From: Megascapheus bottae
Taxonomy: Eukaryota; Chordata; Mammalia; Rodentia; Geomyidae
DNA: 64,000 nt
Direction of reading: 5' to 3'
NCBI GenBank assembly: GCA_024803745.1
Contig: JANJXV010000010.1
Location: forward strand, 30,463,525-30,527,524
A program made the translations under genes and the position numbers. Under the pieces are notes generated by a model. It made no database searches. It was not told the DNA's origin and saw only the letters and a program-made list of their open reading frames with translations. Every line of letters starts with the position of its first letter. Within the stretch, counting starts at the first letter, position 1. This document shows, one piece after another, positions 41,929 to 56,400 of this stretch.

Positions 41929-44248
41929 CTGAGCTCAGGGCCTGGGCACCTGGGCTTTTTTGCTCAAGAGTAGCACTCTACCACTTAAGCTGTAACTCCA
42001 CATTTTGTAAATTAAATGCAGATAAGGGTCTCTTCCTGAGCTGGCTTCACACCACAATCCTCAAATCTCAGCTTCCTGAGTAGGCAGGATTACAGGTGTA
42101 AGCCACTGGTGCCTGGTTAAATTTCTTTTATGATTCTTCTATTATGTTTTTATTATCTTTAAGTAGTTGTACAAAGGAATCACCATTCAATAGGTCAAAT
42201 TACAAGTACAATGCATCTTGAGCCATGTAACTGCTGTCATTATTGTCCCCTATCCATCCCAATTCTTCCTCCTCCTCAATTTTCTTAGTTTCATAAATAT
42301 GCATTGAATATTATGCCTGCATTCTCCCCATCCCCCACTTCCTTTCTTCATTCTCTACTCTCCCCTCACACCTCTCAAGTGCCAGTTTCCTGGTATTTTT
42401 TTGTGTGTGTCAGTCCTGGGGCTTGCACTCAGGATCTGAGCACTGTCCTTGGGTTTTCTCAAGGCTAGAGCTCTACCACTTGAGCCACAGCACCACTTCC
42501 AGCTTTTTCTATGTATGTGGTACCAAGGAATCAAACCTGGGTCTTCTTACATGCTAGGCAAGCACTCTACCACTAAGCCAAACTCCTGGCCCCTCCTGGT
42601 ATTTGTTTTGTTGGTCCTTGAGTTTGTTTGTCCAAGTTTGAAAGCACATTTCTAAAACCCAAACAACTAGAAGATTGCTTTGTCCTCTTCCCTCTCCCAA
42701 GAAACTACATTCTGTCAACAATGCCCATCAGGGTGAGATAGACTTGTCTTAGCCAGGACATGAGGTCCTTGGTTCTTGGAGAAGACATAGGAAATGTGAC
42801 ACATAAGACACTGGCCCAACCTAGTCCAACCAGGCATCCAACCAGACGCTGTGGCTCCAAAAATCATCAAACCACTCTCCCACTCACCTGTCTGAAAGCT
42901 TTTATCCATGACAAATGGGTTGCTTCTATTAAGCATACCTGATCTGTTTTTAATAAGACCACATTATTACAAAAGCCCATATGGCCTAGTACGTGACACA
43001 TACAAAACATTAAAAAGCGAAAAGTAATAAAAACTAAAACTATTCTTCCATCACCCCAGTGCTTAAAGGTAACCACTGAGTTGGCATTTTCTTGTCTTTC
43101 CAGATTTTCTCTACATTTTTAGTCACAACAGCGTTCTCATATATTTAATACATTGTGAACTGTCATTCTAGCCAAGAGACCTTACTATTTCTAAGACTGG
43201 CACAGTATTCTGTGGCACAATTTATTATTATTGTTACTTCTTTTATTTTTATGGCAGAAATGGGCGTCTCTTGGGGGTCTGTGCCAGCGTGGACAACTGC
43301 CGATTGTTTGTCGGGGGGATCCCCAAAACCAAAAAGAGAGAAGAAATCCTCGCCGAGATGAAGAAGGTCACCGAAGGGGTCGTGGAGGTCATTGTCTACC
43401 CCAGTGCTGCAGATAAGACCAAAAACCGGGGCTTCGCCTTTGTGGAGTATGAGAGTCACAGAGCTGCTGCCATGGCCAGGAGAAAGCTGCTGCCAGGTAA
43501 GCTACCCCTGCCCAGACACCAGACCACCTGCGTGCCTGCCACAGGAAATGAGTGCTGAATCCTGTCCCCCATATGCCTTTATCTTTCTTCATGATCTCAT
43601 ACTCTGAAGTGTTCCCAGATTTGCTTTAGAAACATCTCTTGCATGCATTGGGTGTGAATCACATATACTGGAAATGGTTGCAGTTATAGATAGTGAACCC
43701 AAAGGGAAGGACCTCCCAAAAATTAAGTGTATGGGTCATGGTATGTGTGCATATCAGTTGTTATCAGGCCTGTTAGAAATAGGGTATGGGATCCATTACC
43801 ATGTGGACCTAACTAACCTGCCAATGACTTGTGACTCTAATGAAAATTAAGCTAATTAAGTTACTGTGACTCCTTAATGTCTAGTAATTTTTTCAAAAGA
43901 TAAAAAAGAATAAAAAGTTTTTTCTTGAAAAAAAATGTACCTTACTTAAATTCTCCCATCACAGGTGATCAGCAGCTATTAATTACCATGTTTAAAATTC
44001 CAGCAAGATACTACAACAAAAATGTTTCAAGATGCTCAGATCATTTGAGAATGTTCACTAAAACTATACAAGGTTTCATGTTCACATGAGTTACTAGTTA
44101 AAATAATTTCAAGAATAGTGGCATAATTTCAAGGCATAATGGTCCATAACATTTGGGACTGAAGCAGGACATTTACAAATTCCATGTCAGTCTGTGCTAC
44201 TGTATCTCAAAAAAGATAAAGACACCACACACACGTGCGTGCGTGCAT

Positions 44249-44288
<40 letters not shown>

Positions 44289-47200
44289 ACAGGGAAATCA
44301 TGGGGGGGTGGAGAAAATGAAGAATGACAGATTGAACAGTTGGTCATTTTGAAATTAACTTTTCTCACAAAAGAGATGAGAAAGACATGTAAATCAAAAA
44401 CAAAATGGCAACAAAAACCAGACAGATCTAAGGTACAACAACTCTTGCCCTGGTACCATTTTCTGTAAATCTCATTAGTTACTTCCTGGCTCCTATAATG
44501 ACATAGATTCTTAGAGCAGTGAGCACATATCCTCGCACCGTGTAATGCTTTGTAAACTCGGACTCGTGTCTGAACCATTTATCTTTCTCCCCTGTGGCTA
44601 TTTCACCTTTACCCTGTACGAGCCATCCTAAGAGCCAAATAGGCCCACTTCTGGCTCAATTCTGTTCCATTTCAAACCACATCCTACATTCGACCTTTCT
44701 CAATCATTTTAACAAGCTACTAGTCACCAAGAACTCTCCACTAGCGAACTCACATTTATTTGTCTTAAAATCAATAACAACCTTTTTTAATGGCCTTGGC
44801 TCATTCAAGATCCTAAAGGTTAGTTCACTTTAAAAGACCATCAATACAAACTAAGATGATGATGTCCTGATTTCTAAATAATTAATCATTCTTCCGATCA
44901 TTGTCAACAGGAAGAATTCAGTTATGGGGACATCCTATAGCAGTAGACTGGGCTGAACCAGAAGTGGAAGTTGACGAAGATACAATGTCTTCAGTGAAAA
45001 TCCTGTATGTGAGAAATCTTATGCTGTCTACTTCTGAAGAAACGATTGAAAAGGAATTCAACAATATTAAACCAGGTAGAACTCTCATATAAGGTCATTG
45101 TTTTCAATATATACTTTCAGAGAACTTATGGCTCAGATAATTTTTCTATACCTTTCAAAAGGTATGTCTCCCTTCTCATAATGAAATGCAGACTACTCCA
45201 ACTGTTTTCCCATCTTTAGATTGAAAATATTTCTACAGTATTAAATGCTACTGCAATTTTATATTCAATGATAAGACTATTTAATCAATAGTATTATCTA
45301 CTTAACTATGAATTCACTTATTTTTCTATCCTCTTATAATTTCCTCAATCTTATACTTCTGAAGGCCTAGGTAAATAAATAGTTAATAAATATTTACCAT
45401 GGCAGTGAATGCTTGGCTATTTCTATGGTTATAACTCAGAATTAGGGTCAGAGCTCAAGCAGTAGAGTGCCTGTCTGCAAGTCCCAACCCCAGTACCACT
45501 ATACTTCTCATGCAGGGTTTCAGAATTTCAACACTAGTGTCATTTTGGGATTGACCATTCTTGGTGATAGGGATCTGTGGAGGATATTGTAGTACACATT
45601 ATTTAGTAGCATCCAAGTATCCTTCCCAGTAAATACCAGTAATAATCTCCAAGATGTAACGACCAAAACTATCTCCAAACTTTTCCGAAATTGTCCCCAG
45701 GTAAGAACCATGGTAAGGGAGTATATGAGTGGCTTTTAGGTACATAAGTAAGGTGTAAAGATCCTGGATGAAAAGAAAGAGAAAGGAATGGGAGGAATAT
45801 GGGAGAGGGTAATTGTTATCCACCTTGTCAATTATTTAGTTTTAATGCCAAATCATAAGACTGACTCCACCCCTTTCTTATCAAGACACAACACTGAGAG
45901 AGGTAAATCATTTTTGAGAAACATTGTCCAGATTCAAATTTTTGAAAACCAATTCACAACATAAACTCTACAAATTATTAGTGGATGTTGCTGATAAGAT
46001 GGTTACGTCGCAAATTAAGTTCATTAACACCAGACTCTGAAAAATTAACTGGATTTCTGATTGTAGGACTTGGAGTTTTGAACCTTCTACTATGTTTCAA
46101 AACTCTCTAGAAAGAGACATAGGTTATCTTACTTCCCAAACTTTTAGAGAATAGATCTTCTTTTGTGACAAACTAGACAACCTGAGGTTACCATCGTGGT
46201 AACATCTTTCCAAAACAGAATTTTTCAGGCTCCAGAAAGATGATATAGGCTGTAGATAAACACCAGTACTACAATGTTAAGTCAACTGAAAATATTCACT
46301 TCACACATTTATTCTATTTCCAACTCTGGGTTTTATTTTCGGTATAATAGAATAACAAGCTGGTCATTAGACAACTTGTAAGAGTGTTATATTCCTCTAA
46401 TATCTCCATGAGTCTGTTTCCCTGACGTTTTAGTAGGATATACTAGCTCCAACATATCAACAGCTCCATACAGCATTGTCACACCAAAAGCTCATAATGG
46501 CTAGTGCAGAAATTGCAAATGATTTATGGCATCACTGTGTGTCTGGCATTTCAATGAGCAGTTTCACAGCATGGAATGGAGAGAGTGCTAGCTTTTATGG
46601 CATAAGCTCATACTCTATAGTTTCTCTGTATTTATGGGGCTAACTTTTAACAATTCCATCTTGCCAAAAGCAGATATACTTGAACACTATAATTCAGCAA
46701 TGGAAGATGGTTTTTAATTTCTGAAAAGAGCATTTTCAGAATATCTCCATTCATCACTATCTAAAACACCACTAATGCATATGGATGATGGAAGATGGGG
46801 TGAATTGAGTGAAACTACCCCCACCTCCAAGTGCTAAATGGCCTATTGTCCATCACAGTAAACAGGAGCTGAGTGAAGAGGGTAGATGTCAATGAACAGA
46901 TATCCATTCTTAGGAAGCTAAGATACCAGTGGAGCCACATGGAAAATGGAGATGAAAGACATCCTGACTGACCTCTTACTTCTCAATTACCAAGATGAGC
47001 CAAGGAGTTAAGCCACAGTCACCACTCCACCCATCATCGAAGAAAATAAAGAACTCACTGGAAGTTCAGTTCATTGTATGTCCCACTCTTCATGGTCTCA
47101 AATACCTTTACTTCTTTTCTCAGGCTAGCCAGACAATTTTACTCTGTAGAATGTGAAGTCAAGGGCTGAATGCTAATGGAGAATAAAAGAAACTACCACC

Positions 47201-47356
47201 ATCTTTTAAAATGATGCTTAAGGCATCGGTCAGCTTTATTTCAAAGAAAGTAATTCACAGTCATGGAACCATGTAGTACACTAGATACTCTAATTGCCTT
47301 TGTGATCCTAAATCGAAAAGGAGAATTGAACTTTGATAGAAAATGGACTCTCTCTC

Positions 47357-47408
<52 letters not shown>

Positions 47409-50400
47409 TAGATATAGATATAATTTTCCTAGCATAATTGTCTCAGGTTTTCTCTGGAAACCAAGAGGAAGAGAAGAGAATCTGGCATTTCAAGAGACAC
47501 TCGTGTTAGTGCTGCCTCACAGAAAATCATTAACAGGCTTGACTAATAGTTAATTCTCCATATTATCCTCACTTATTTCTACTTTTTTTTAAATTTATTC
47601 ATTGTTTTGTAGTATTGGAGGCTAAACTCAGATCCATGCACTTGCTAAGCAAACATTCTACCACTTGGGCACCCAAAATTCCTTTTTGTAAAAGTTATTT
47701 TTCGGTAGTCTCCCATTTTTCTTGCCCAGGAAGGTTATGATTCTTTTACTTTCCACCTGAATGGCTGGAATGAGAGGTGCCTGCTACCACGCTCAGCTTC
47801 TCAATATAATTTTCTTTTATTTTATTGTAAAGGTAATATTAAGAGGAGTTACAGTTAAGATAGTTACATAAGTTACATAGTGAGTACATTTCTTGTCGAA
47901 AACCATTACCTCCTCCCTCGTTTTTCTCCCAATTTTCCTCTTTCCCAACCTCCTGCTCCAGGTTGTAAAGTTCATTTCCAACATAGTGTCTTATGAGTAC
48001 TGCTGACAATGAACCAATGCATCAGTTTTTGTTTTATTTGAGAAGATATCAAGTACTTTTGACCTAGAGTGGCTTTGAGGCACAGTACTTGTGATTTCTG
48101 CATCCTAACTAGCTAGAATAACAAACATGAGCCACTAACCACAGTCAGAAAAAGATCTATTTTTTAAATTGAATAAGCAAAATATCTGTAAAATATACCA
48201 TCTTGGTAGAATCCTTTCTGTGTGATTGGGTTTTATTATAGGTTGCCATCAGTATGGTAAAATGGGTCTTCTGTATAAAATAAGCTAGAATTGTTTTTAT
48301 TTTTTTAAACAGAATAATATAAACTTGTTAATTATTTGAAAAATGCCAATTAAAATATAATCCTCCCGTTCCTTCTCACCACCTTTCCCTCTCCATTCAT
48401 GAATCTCTTTCTTATTAAAAGTTTGATTTACATCTTTCTAGTTCAGTCCATTCATGAGTAGATCTATATTTGTGTGTACATCATAAGGGTGAGATTTCTG
48501 AAATATAACTGCAACACTTATGTTATAACCTTTTACAAGAAACAAAATTGCTCTTCCAAGCAAGTACACATAGGTCTACTCTGCTCTTTGAAGATTTTTT
48601 GATATCATTATAAATGTGCCAGATTTAATCATTATTGATTAAATCATTGGTGATATAATTGGTACATATATGCACAATGCTCATACATGTGTGTAAACAC
48701 TTTTGAATAAAACTTTCCCCAATATAGGATCAGTAAACATCTCCATTTTTCCAACCTGTAGATACACATCCTATGGGAGGGAATGGTCTTAGATATCAAA
48801 TGTTCTTTTAGAAGCAACTTGTATTTCTCTTAATTTAATGAGTATGAAAAGATAATATATAGTATATCTAATTCTAGATTCCAGCTAATGAACTATAAAT
48901 ATCCCTTACATTGTGACAAATACAGCCTTCTAATATCTATAGCAAAATAAATTAATTAAGCAAAAATTAAACTAAATCACTGCTACATTCTATTCTAATT
49001 CTCAAGTTCTTTTGTATATGATGAAAGAACAAGCCAGGCCTAATGATGCATATCTGAATTCCTAGGACTCTGCATGAATCAGAAAGATCTTAAGTTTCAG
49101 GCCTACCTAGAATATATATTAATAGTGTGGCTCAAAAACACCAAACAAAGAATTATATACGGTACTTTTCTAAGGGTAGATATAAAAATTCATGAAGGTA
49201 ATCGACTGAAAACATGCTTATTAACAGGACCAATAATTGAACTCAACTCCATTTGACAATACTTTACCATGCCTAAAGTATTATGTTTTACTTTCTATAA
49301 AATTCCCACCCTTAAAGGTCTTATAACCTACTAAGAAAACATAAATCCATAACTAATTATGATCCATCAGACTGTAACCATTATTTGAAAATTAGAAGCA
49401 CAATCTTCTGTTGAATATGTAAAAGCTTAAACCTTGATGCACAAAAGGCTTGTTAAGATCCTTACCCTCCTGGAAACGAACTGCCTCTTTCTCAGGGACA
49501 TTTCAAGGTTTACTAATGAGGATACTTACACTCTGTTTACAGGTTCTGTAGAAAGAGTGAAAAAAATCCGAGACTACGCTTTTGTACACTTCAGTAACAG
49601 AGAAGATGCTGTTGAAGCCATGAAAGTTTTAAATGGAAAGGTAACATATGAAAAAGAAAAAAATTATAGATTCTGTCCAATTTGTGTGTGGAACTTCCAC
49701 TCAAAAGAGTAGTTCTGTGACTGTATCTCACTCATGTCTGTTGCAATCATTTTAAGATACACACTAGAGAAATGATGGGAAACACGGCTAAATCTTTTCT
49801 GATGTGGAAAAGTCATTGGCCCTCAATTTTCTTAAAAAGAGAAAATGGGACATGGCTTATCCACCCTAAATCCCAATGCTCTTTCATACCTATACTTGGT
49901 AATACAGTATTTTAAAGGCCAGTGATTAAAAAAAATGTCATTCTGAATTCAGAGTTTGATCTTCAATCTGTGCAAGGCTTAGAATTTCTTTCCTTGTCAA
50001 AAATACAGTCTGGGGAAAAACAAGCTACTAAATCCTTCCAAATTTGTCCTTGAAAGCCAACATAATATGTACAACTATCCAACAAACACTAAAAACCTTC
50101 TGCAGATCATTTATCTGCTAATAAGATCTAAGATACTTGTCCTTAATGTACTATGTTATCTCTCATCTCTTTTGCTGTCCCTTTGTTATCTTATATTGTT
50201 ACAGTATCTCACTTTGTTATCTGATATATTGGATATATTTGTATTTGGTTATTTGAAATTGGATCGGGAAGGGGGGAAATCAAGATGAGGGGTGGGCATG
50301 GGGGGGAGGGAAATGGGGACCAAGACATGAGAAAGGGTATCAATGTATGTGAATTAATGCACCTTCTATCTGGTGAATATAATGTAACCCTTCTATTAAT

Positions 50401-53400
50401 TACAATAAAAATATATGAAAAAAAGATCTAAGATACTAAAAGAACCAAACCAAAGATACTTGCCAGAGAGATGAAAGTTTAAGATAAATACTCAAATATA
50501 TACACAAATTACAGTCAAGTAAGCATCATTTAAGACATTAAAAAGTACAACAGTTCAAAGGAAGAAGTCTGTTATCAAGCAGCAGAAAATTGTCATGAAT
50601 ATTAGAAGACATCCTGTAAGTCATTCTCTGAGATATTCTGTCATTTCCAATATGAAATATGAACAAGAGAGCCAATCTCAGAGGCAGAGAACTTAGGAAG
50701 AGTAAGACAAAATTGAAGACTAGTCAACTGAGTTAGAACCTCATGCAACAAGGCCTGTTTTACCATTTATGCTGCCTGAGGTCAGAGATGCAACAGAAGA
50801 CAAATATCAAAGGATCAGTTGCACAGGTGTTGACTGGGGATGAGGGGAATCAAAAGAATTTGTGCAGAAGCTGGGGCTCATAGTATTCTGAGTTAAAGGA
50901 ATAAAAATTACAGTAGTAGAAATCCTGAAAGAGGCAGAATTGTGGAGAGAAGGTCTCTTGGAAAAGAATGGTGACATACAGTCATACTACCCTAAATATG
51001 CCAGCTCTTGTCTATGAAGAGATATAGCCAGCCTGAGGTGAACTCTAAGAAAGGGAGCCAAGAGATTAAGTACCCCCAAACTCACTGAAGCCCCCTGCCA
51101 GGGCTCCACATTGGCTAAACCCAACATTATTACCATTAAGGCCCTGGAGTCCTAAAGAAGAGCCTACTCAGAACAACCAGACGGCAGGTTAGAGAGTAGA
51201 AGGGAGGCTAGAGATGAACCAGAATGAATGTTGTAGGGCAATGATAATACCTCCAGCCTAGATCTTTCAGACATAGTGGAGCCTGGACCATATGTGCTCC
51301 TCCAGGATCTTCAAAACTATTTAATTCCTAGAAGGGGTATGGGGATTGACTCTGATTTACAAAGAGAAAAGTGCAAAGCAAAAGCAAATTTATATTTAAA
51401 TGTGTGCTGATGAAACAAAGTACTGTTTCTTCTTCATTGATTACTGCCCTTGGTACCATGAAAGTGTTATTGCTCTTAAAACAATTAGCAGATTAGCTTT
51501 TTCTCTATTTGGAAACATTCTTGAGTGTATATGATGATTGCCAAGAAGACACAGCTGTCATAAATTAAAGTCTAAATAATTACATTGGATTGATTACAGT
51601 AGAAAAGTACTCATATCATTCTGCAACTAGATATTTTTGGAGCATTGTTTACATATACTATGTAATTAAGTACATATAATAGTATTAACAATTCATATTG
51701 AATGTTTAAATTATGTATAACATGGTATGAGAAAATAAAATACAAGTTTCCCAATGACCTATCATGGCATCTTAGCATGTACATGGAAAAATTGAAGTGG
51801 CTTGGTAAGGTAAGAAAATAATCATATTTATAGTTTATGGAAATTATCTATAGTTTTATTGAGTAGGACAGGTGTGGAAACTATTTTTGAAGCTATTAAG
51901 GTTATGAGAATGGTATAAAAGAAAGGCTTAAAGATAGTAGTGATAGAGCTGAAGAGCTCAGGGACAGTGCCCAGGCCCAGAATCAAAGCCCCACGACCTA
52001 CCAAAATAAAAAAAAAAGAAATTAACCAATACACAAATAGCAACCAAGGAAGAGATTAGAACTTGATGACTGAAAGTCAGTAAATCCACAGCAAATAGTC
52101 AGACACTTAGAAACAGACAGGTGACTAGAACTTAGCCCAACTGAAGTGCCTGAATGTCCTCTTGTGTCTCTTTCCTTGCTCTCTATGATAGGTGCTGGAT
52201 GGATCCCCCATTGAAGTGACCCTGGCCAAACCAGTAGACAAGGACAGTTACGTTAGATACACCAGAGGAACTGGTGGAAGGGGTACCATGCTGCAAGGAG
52301 AATACACATATTCATTGGGCCATGTTTATGATCCTACCACAACCTACCTCGGAGCCCCTGTCTTCTATGCCCCACAGGCCTACGCAGCAATCCCCGGTCT
52401 TCATTTTCCAACCAACAAAGGCCACCTCAACAATAGGACCATAATCCGAACCCCTTCTGTTAGAGGTAACACGAGTCAGCTCTTCCTTAAGAGTGATGTC
52501 AAGATCTCAAATGACTTGTAATGTGGTAGTTTTAGACACATCCCATGGGTGCGCTGGAAGAAAAAGACTAGAAAATCGTAGACTGAAAATCAAACATATC
52601 AAAAGCTCTCACTCAACAGGAAGCTCCTTTTTTCACATTACAACTGGTTATTGAAAAAAAAATACTTGGTCAGAAGGCAAGCAAAGGAGCCTATAAATCA
52701 GATTTTTGTATAGACCCATAGTATTTGTATAAGCTAAAGCTGAGTTCCATAATCATTAAATGACTGTCTCATAGTAATAACATTATTCTTCACACAACTT
52801 CGAAGGGAGACAATATGGGCCAATAGAAACCAGCTACTTCAAATTGTAAGAATATTTTAAGGCACATATATATGTGATAATGGTTCTGTAACATCTGTAT
52901 ATAAAAGTCACAAATGACCAATAACATAATCTAACATGTCCACTTTTTTCTGATCCTTCCCCTCTCTGCTCTACTATAAAAATTTTTGGAATCCATGCAG
53001 TTTTCCAAGCCCACTTACTTTAAGCAATATAAAGATAAGGGTCATATTTTCTTTTATTTCTAAAACAGCATTTGTCTCCTCCTTATAGTGTCCTTCAGTG
53101 TGGTTGTTCCTAGAATGTCCCTGATGTTATCAGGCTCCTAATCTTGATTCCTAAATATAATATCAATCTAGACAATATCAACAATGTACTAAAATCTACT
53201 GCTGAATTTCAATTAGAAGCAAAGAAACACATTCAGATGACTGGGGAAACAATGATCTCACTTTGCTTTCTATTTTTCAGGACAACTGGATTGACCCTCA
53301 TAGAGCCTCTGTTCCTCAATAGCCTTGAAAATCCTATACTCAAAATACAATCACTCCTGTCAAATGTGCAAGAGGCCATCAGTATTTCCTTCAGAACCAC

Positions 53401-56400
53401 TTATACATATGATAATAACTTCTATTGTTGAACCATTATTAACATATATCTAAAATATGTCATTTAGCGAATCTACATATTTAATATAAATTGTCAACCA
53501 GTTGTGATGTAGAAAAAGCAAAGCAAACTCTAATAGGTAATATAACAAGACAAAAATCAATGAATAATATTCATGGATAAAGGGTAATCAATTTAATTTT
53601 TATCTTTTTGCTACAAATAGGAAATCAAAATAGTTATATGGAAAACACAAATCAAAAGGAATCTATGAATGAAACACAATGGAAATGTAAGCCTCACGTT
53701 GACAATATGAAACAGAGTGGAGAACTTTAAAACACACTTTTTAACTGTTGGTAAGCCATGAGTGATAGAATAACTGGAGAAGTTAGACTTCATGCTTTAA
53801 TTTCTGGTCAGTGGCAGTCTGAAGAAAGACTGGTTGCCACACGAGTATTCCCGTTATACTGGGATACATCAATAAGTATATTTCCAACCTTTAATTGCTT
53901 AGAGAATAATATTAGCCAAAGTTTAACCAGAGAGGTACATTGTAAAATTTCTCTCTGTACCACAATATTTTAAATTGCTTATGTGCTTATAAATAGCTTT
54001 GATAGTGTTTCCTTAAAAGGGTGATATACCTATGGTGAGTCTTACTTTCTCTTGAGTTTCATTACATTAGAAACCTAGAGTTTTCTACTCATCTTCAGGA
54101 CAGTAATCAATGTGACATGGGCTAACTTTTCCATTACAGTAAGATTCAGGGTGATTTTCTGGTGGTTTGATTCAGTTTAATGCCTTCTTACATTCCTAGA
54201 AATTTACATGAATGTACCTGTAGGGGCTGCGGGAGTGAGAGGACTGGGAGGCCGTGGCTATTTGGCATACACAGGCCTGGGGCGTGGATACCAGGTCAAA
54301 GGAGACAAGAGAGAAGACAAACTCTATGACCTCTTACCTGGAATGGAGCTCACTCCAATGAATCCTGTCACTTTAAAACCCCCAGGAATTAAGCTTGCTC
54401 CCCAAGTAAGTAATATCCTTCCAAAGATTGGTGCTTTAAATTGAGATGATGATTATCCTTCATCTTTCAACAAATGCCTTGGTGTGATATTTACTAGGTC
54501 TACTCTTTGATATTGTTTTGTTGATAAAGTGGCTAATCAACTCAGTGGGAATACTGATCAGAGGGTGCCATTATTCCATTATAGGCACTTTCTTCTTGTT
54601 TTTAACCATAAAGCTTAAAACATGACGCTTTCACTGAAATGCAAAGAACTATTAACACAAAGACTATTAAGAACTGTCAGTCAATAAAATGAAACATAAT
54701 CTAGCTCAGAATAAATGCCTATTGATCTAGGTTGGTTGGTAAATGGAATATTACTGGCATGAAACAAACCCTATAGAGACTATTGAGGACATTTTTTCTT
54801 GGAAACACTGTATTTAGAGGAAGTTTCTTCATGGTATCCAGGTGATCTTTAATTGTGTGAGCCATAAATCACATCAAATTAAGTCTTCTACAATGCTCAT
54901 AATTGGGCAGTATGGTCATATTTATATGGCTTTTATTTAATAGTCCTAATTTTCCATGTTTCTACACTAGGTTGTGGTTTTTATTAGTGGAGAATTAAAG
55001 TTAGCAAGTTGGAAACTGAGTATCAGGTTTGAAAATAAGACAAGACAGAATCCATGTTAACCCTTAGGAAAATTGCTGTTAGAGTGATGTCTCTGAAAAA
55101 ATTCACTTTGTTTGGATGGCCAGAGTGGTTTGTGTGCTGTAAGAGAAGCTTCCTTACTCTGTTGCCAAAGGTATGAGCCTTATACTTGAAACCAAGGCGA
55201 CACAGTTGTCTGAAAATTGAGTTGAGTACAGGTGAATTATTTTCTTTTACACCCAAGTTAGTCTGTTTAAGGTTTCTGCTAATTTTTTTTTGCCAGTCCT
55301 GGGCTTGAGCTCAGGGCCTGAGCACTGTCCTTGGACTTTCTCAAGGTTAGAGCTCTACCACTTGAGCCTCAGCACCACTTCCGGCTTTTTTTTATGTATG
55401 TGGTACCGAGGAATCGAACCCAGGTCTTCATGCATGCTAGGCAAGCACTTTAACCACTAGGCCAAACTCCCGGCAGGTTTCTGCTAATCTTATTCAAGCA
55501 AACAGAAAAATAGAAAGCATACCTATCACAGGGACATACAAAAATCATTTGTCTTCAAAATACTTACTGGATTTCTGTTTATTTACCAGGTATTGCATTA
55601 GGTGCTAGAGATGGAAAAGAGAATATGACAAAATCCTTGCCACCAAAAATCATATGACAGAATTTGCCTACCAAGTGTGAGGCCCCACCAAACCTGTGCC
55701 ACATTTACACACAGAGAATAATAATTACAACAATAATACTTTTGTCAATCCAGTAGGATAATCCTGATATATAATTATCATGAAACCATGACACTGCTCA
55801 GGAAGTATACAAGTAGTATAAAGTCAGAACCCAAAATGAAGAGCTAATTGATTTCTTTAATTAAAAGTACTAAGACAATCTGAGCTCTGGTGGTTTATAC
55901 CTATATTCCTAGCTACTTAGGAGACTGAGATCTCTAGAACTGTGGCTCAAAATCAATCCTGGCAGAAAATTCCATGAGACTCCAGAATAACCCAGCTGAA
56001 AGATAGACTAGAGGCATGGCTGAAGTGGTAGAGAACCAGCTGAGCAAATGGAAAGCCCTAAATTCAAATACTAGTGCAATCAAAAATTTTAAAAATGTTA
56101 AAACAACAAAAAATAAAGAGGAAAAACTAAAACAGCTAGAAATCTTTCAAGGAAATCTTAACTAATAACAACCATAAATTCAGTATGTAATTCTGAGGGC
56201 TTTTAGCTTCCACAACATAAACAAAGTCTTCTTGCTATTGATCCATAAGGAATCACATCTTTTGCCTAATTAAATCTTTAATTAATTCACTCTGAATTTT
56301 TATATAGTTGGCCACTCCCAACCAACTCAGAGGGAGCCTGACAAGCTGTGTTGCAGAGTTATGAATGCCCAAGTGGAAAGGAGAACAGTTTCTATGATTT

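Larger units (their letters stand above)
40382..43257 (+). other. A1CF: A1CF intron 3
   Basis: 2.9 kb; contains a MIR relic, a (GT)n tract joined to a SINE, a possible L1 3' end and an IDL-Geo SINE. The rest is not recognised. Confidence 0.9.
43497..44910 (+). other. A1CF: A1CF intron 4
   Basis: 1.4 kb; contains an old B1-like relic ending in a (CA)n tract (44130-44290). Nothing else recognised. Confidence 0.9.
45076..49542 (+). other. A1CF: A1CF intron 5
   Basis: 4.5 kb; contains ID and B1 relics, a (GATA)n tract and an L1-like 3' end. 45501-47360 and 48150-49027 show nothing I recognise. Confidence 0.9.
49641..52191 (+). other. A1CF: A1CF intron 6
   Basis: 2.55 kb; contains a young truncated L1 with target site duplication (50123-50437) and a SINE tail (51938-52018). 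50438-51937 is unrecognised. Confidence 0.9.

Noticed and set aside
43163..43459. 98-residue open frame on the - strand over A1CF exon 4
   Set aside because: Antisense shadow of the RRM2 exon.
44207..44578. 123-residue open frame on the - strand, the longest unspliced frame in the window
   Set aside because: Runs through the CA/GT tract (Cys-Val repeats) and intron 4 sequence; no domain recognised and no start context.
50067..50288. 73-residue open frame crossing the L1 insertion
   Set aside because: Made of L1 3' UTR and flanking intron sequence, not coding.
54545..54565. ACTGATCAGAGGG as a possible APOBEC1 mooring motif
   Set aside because: Only the TGATCAG core matches; the rest of the mooring sequence is absent. 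I found no full mooring motif in the window.
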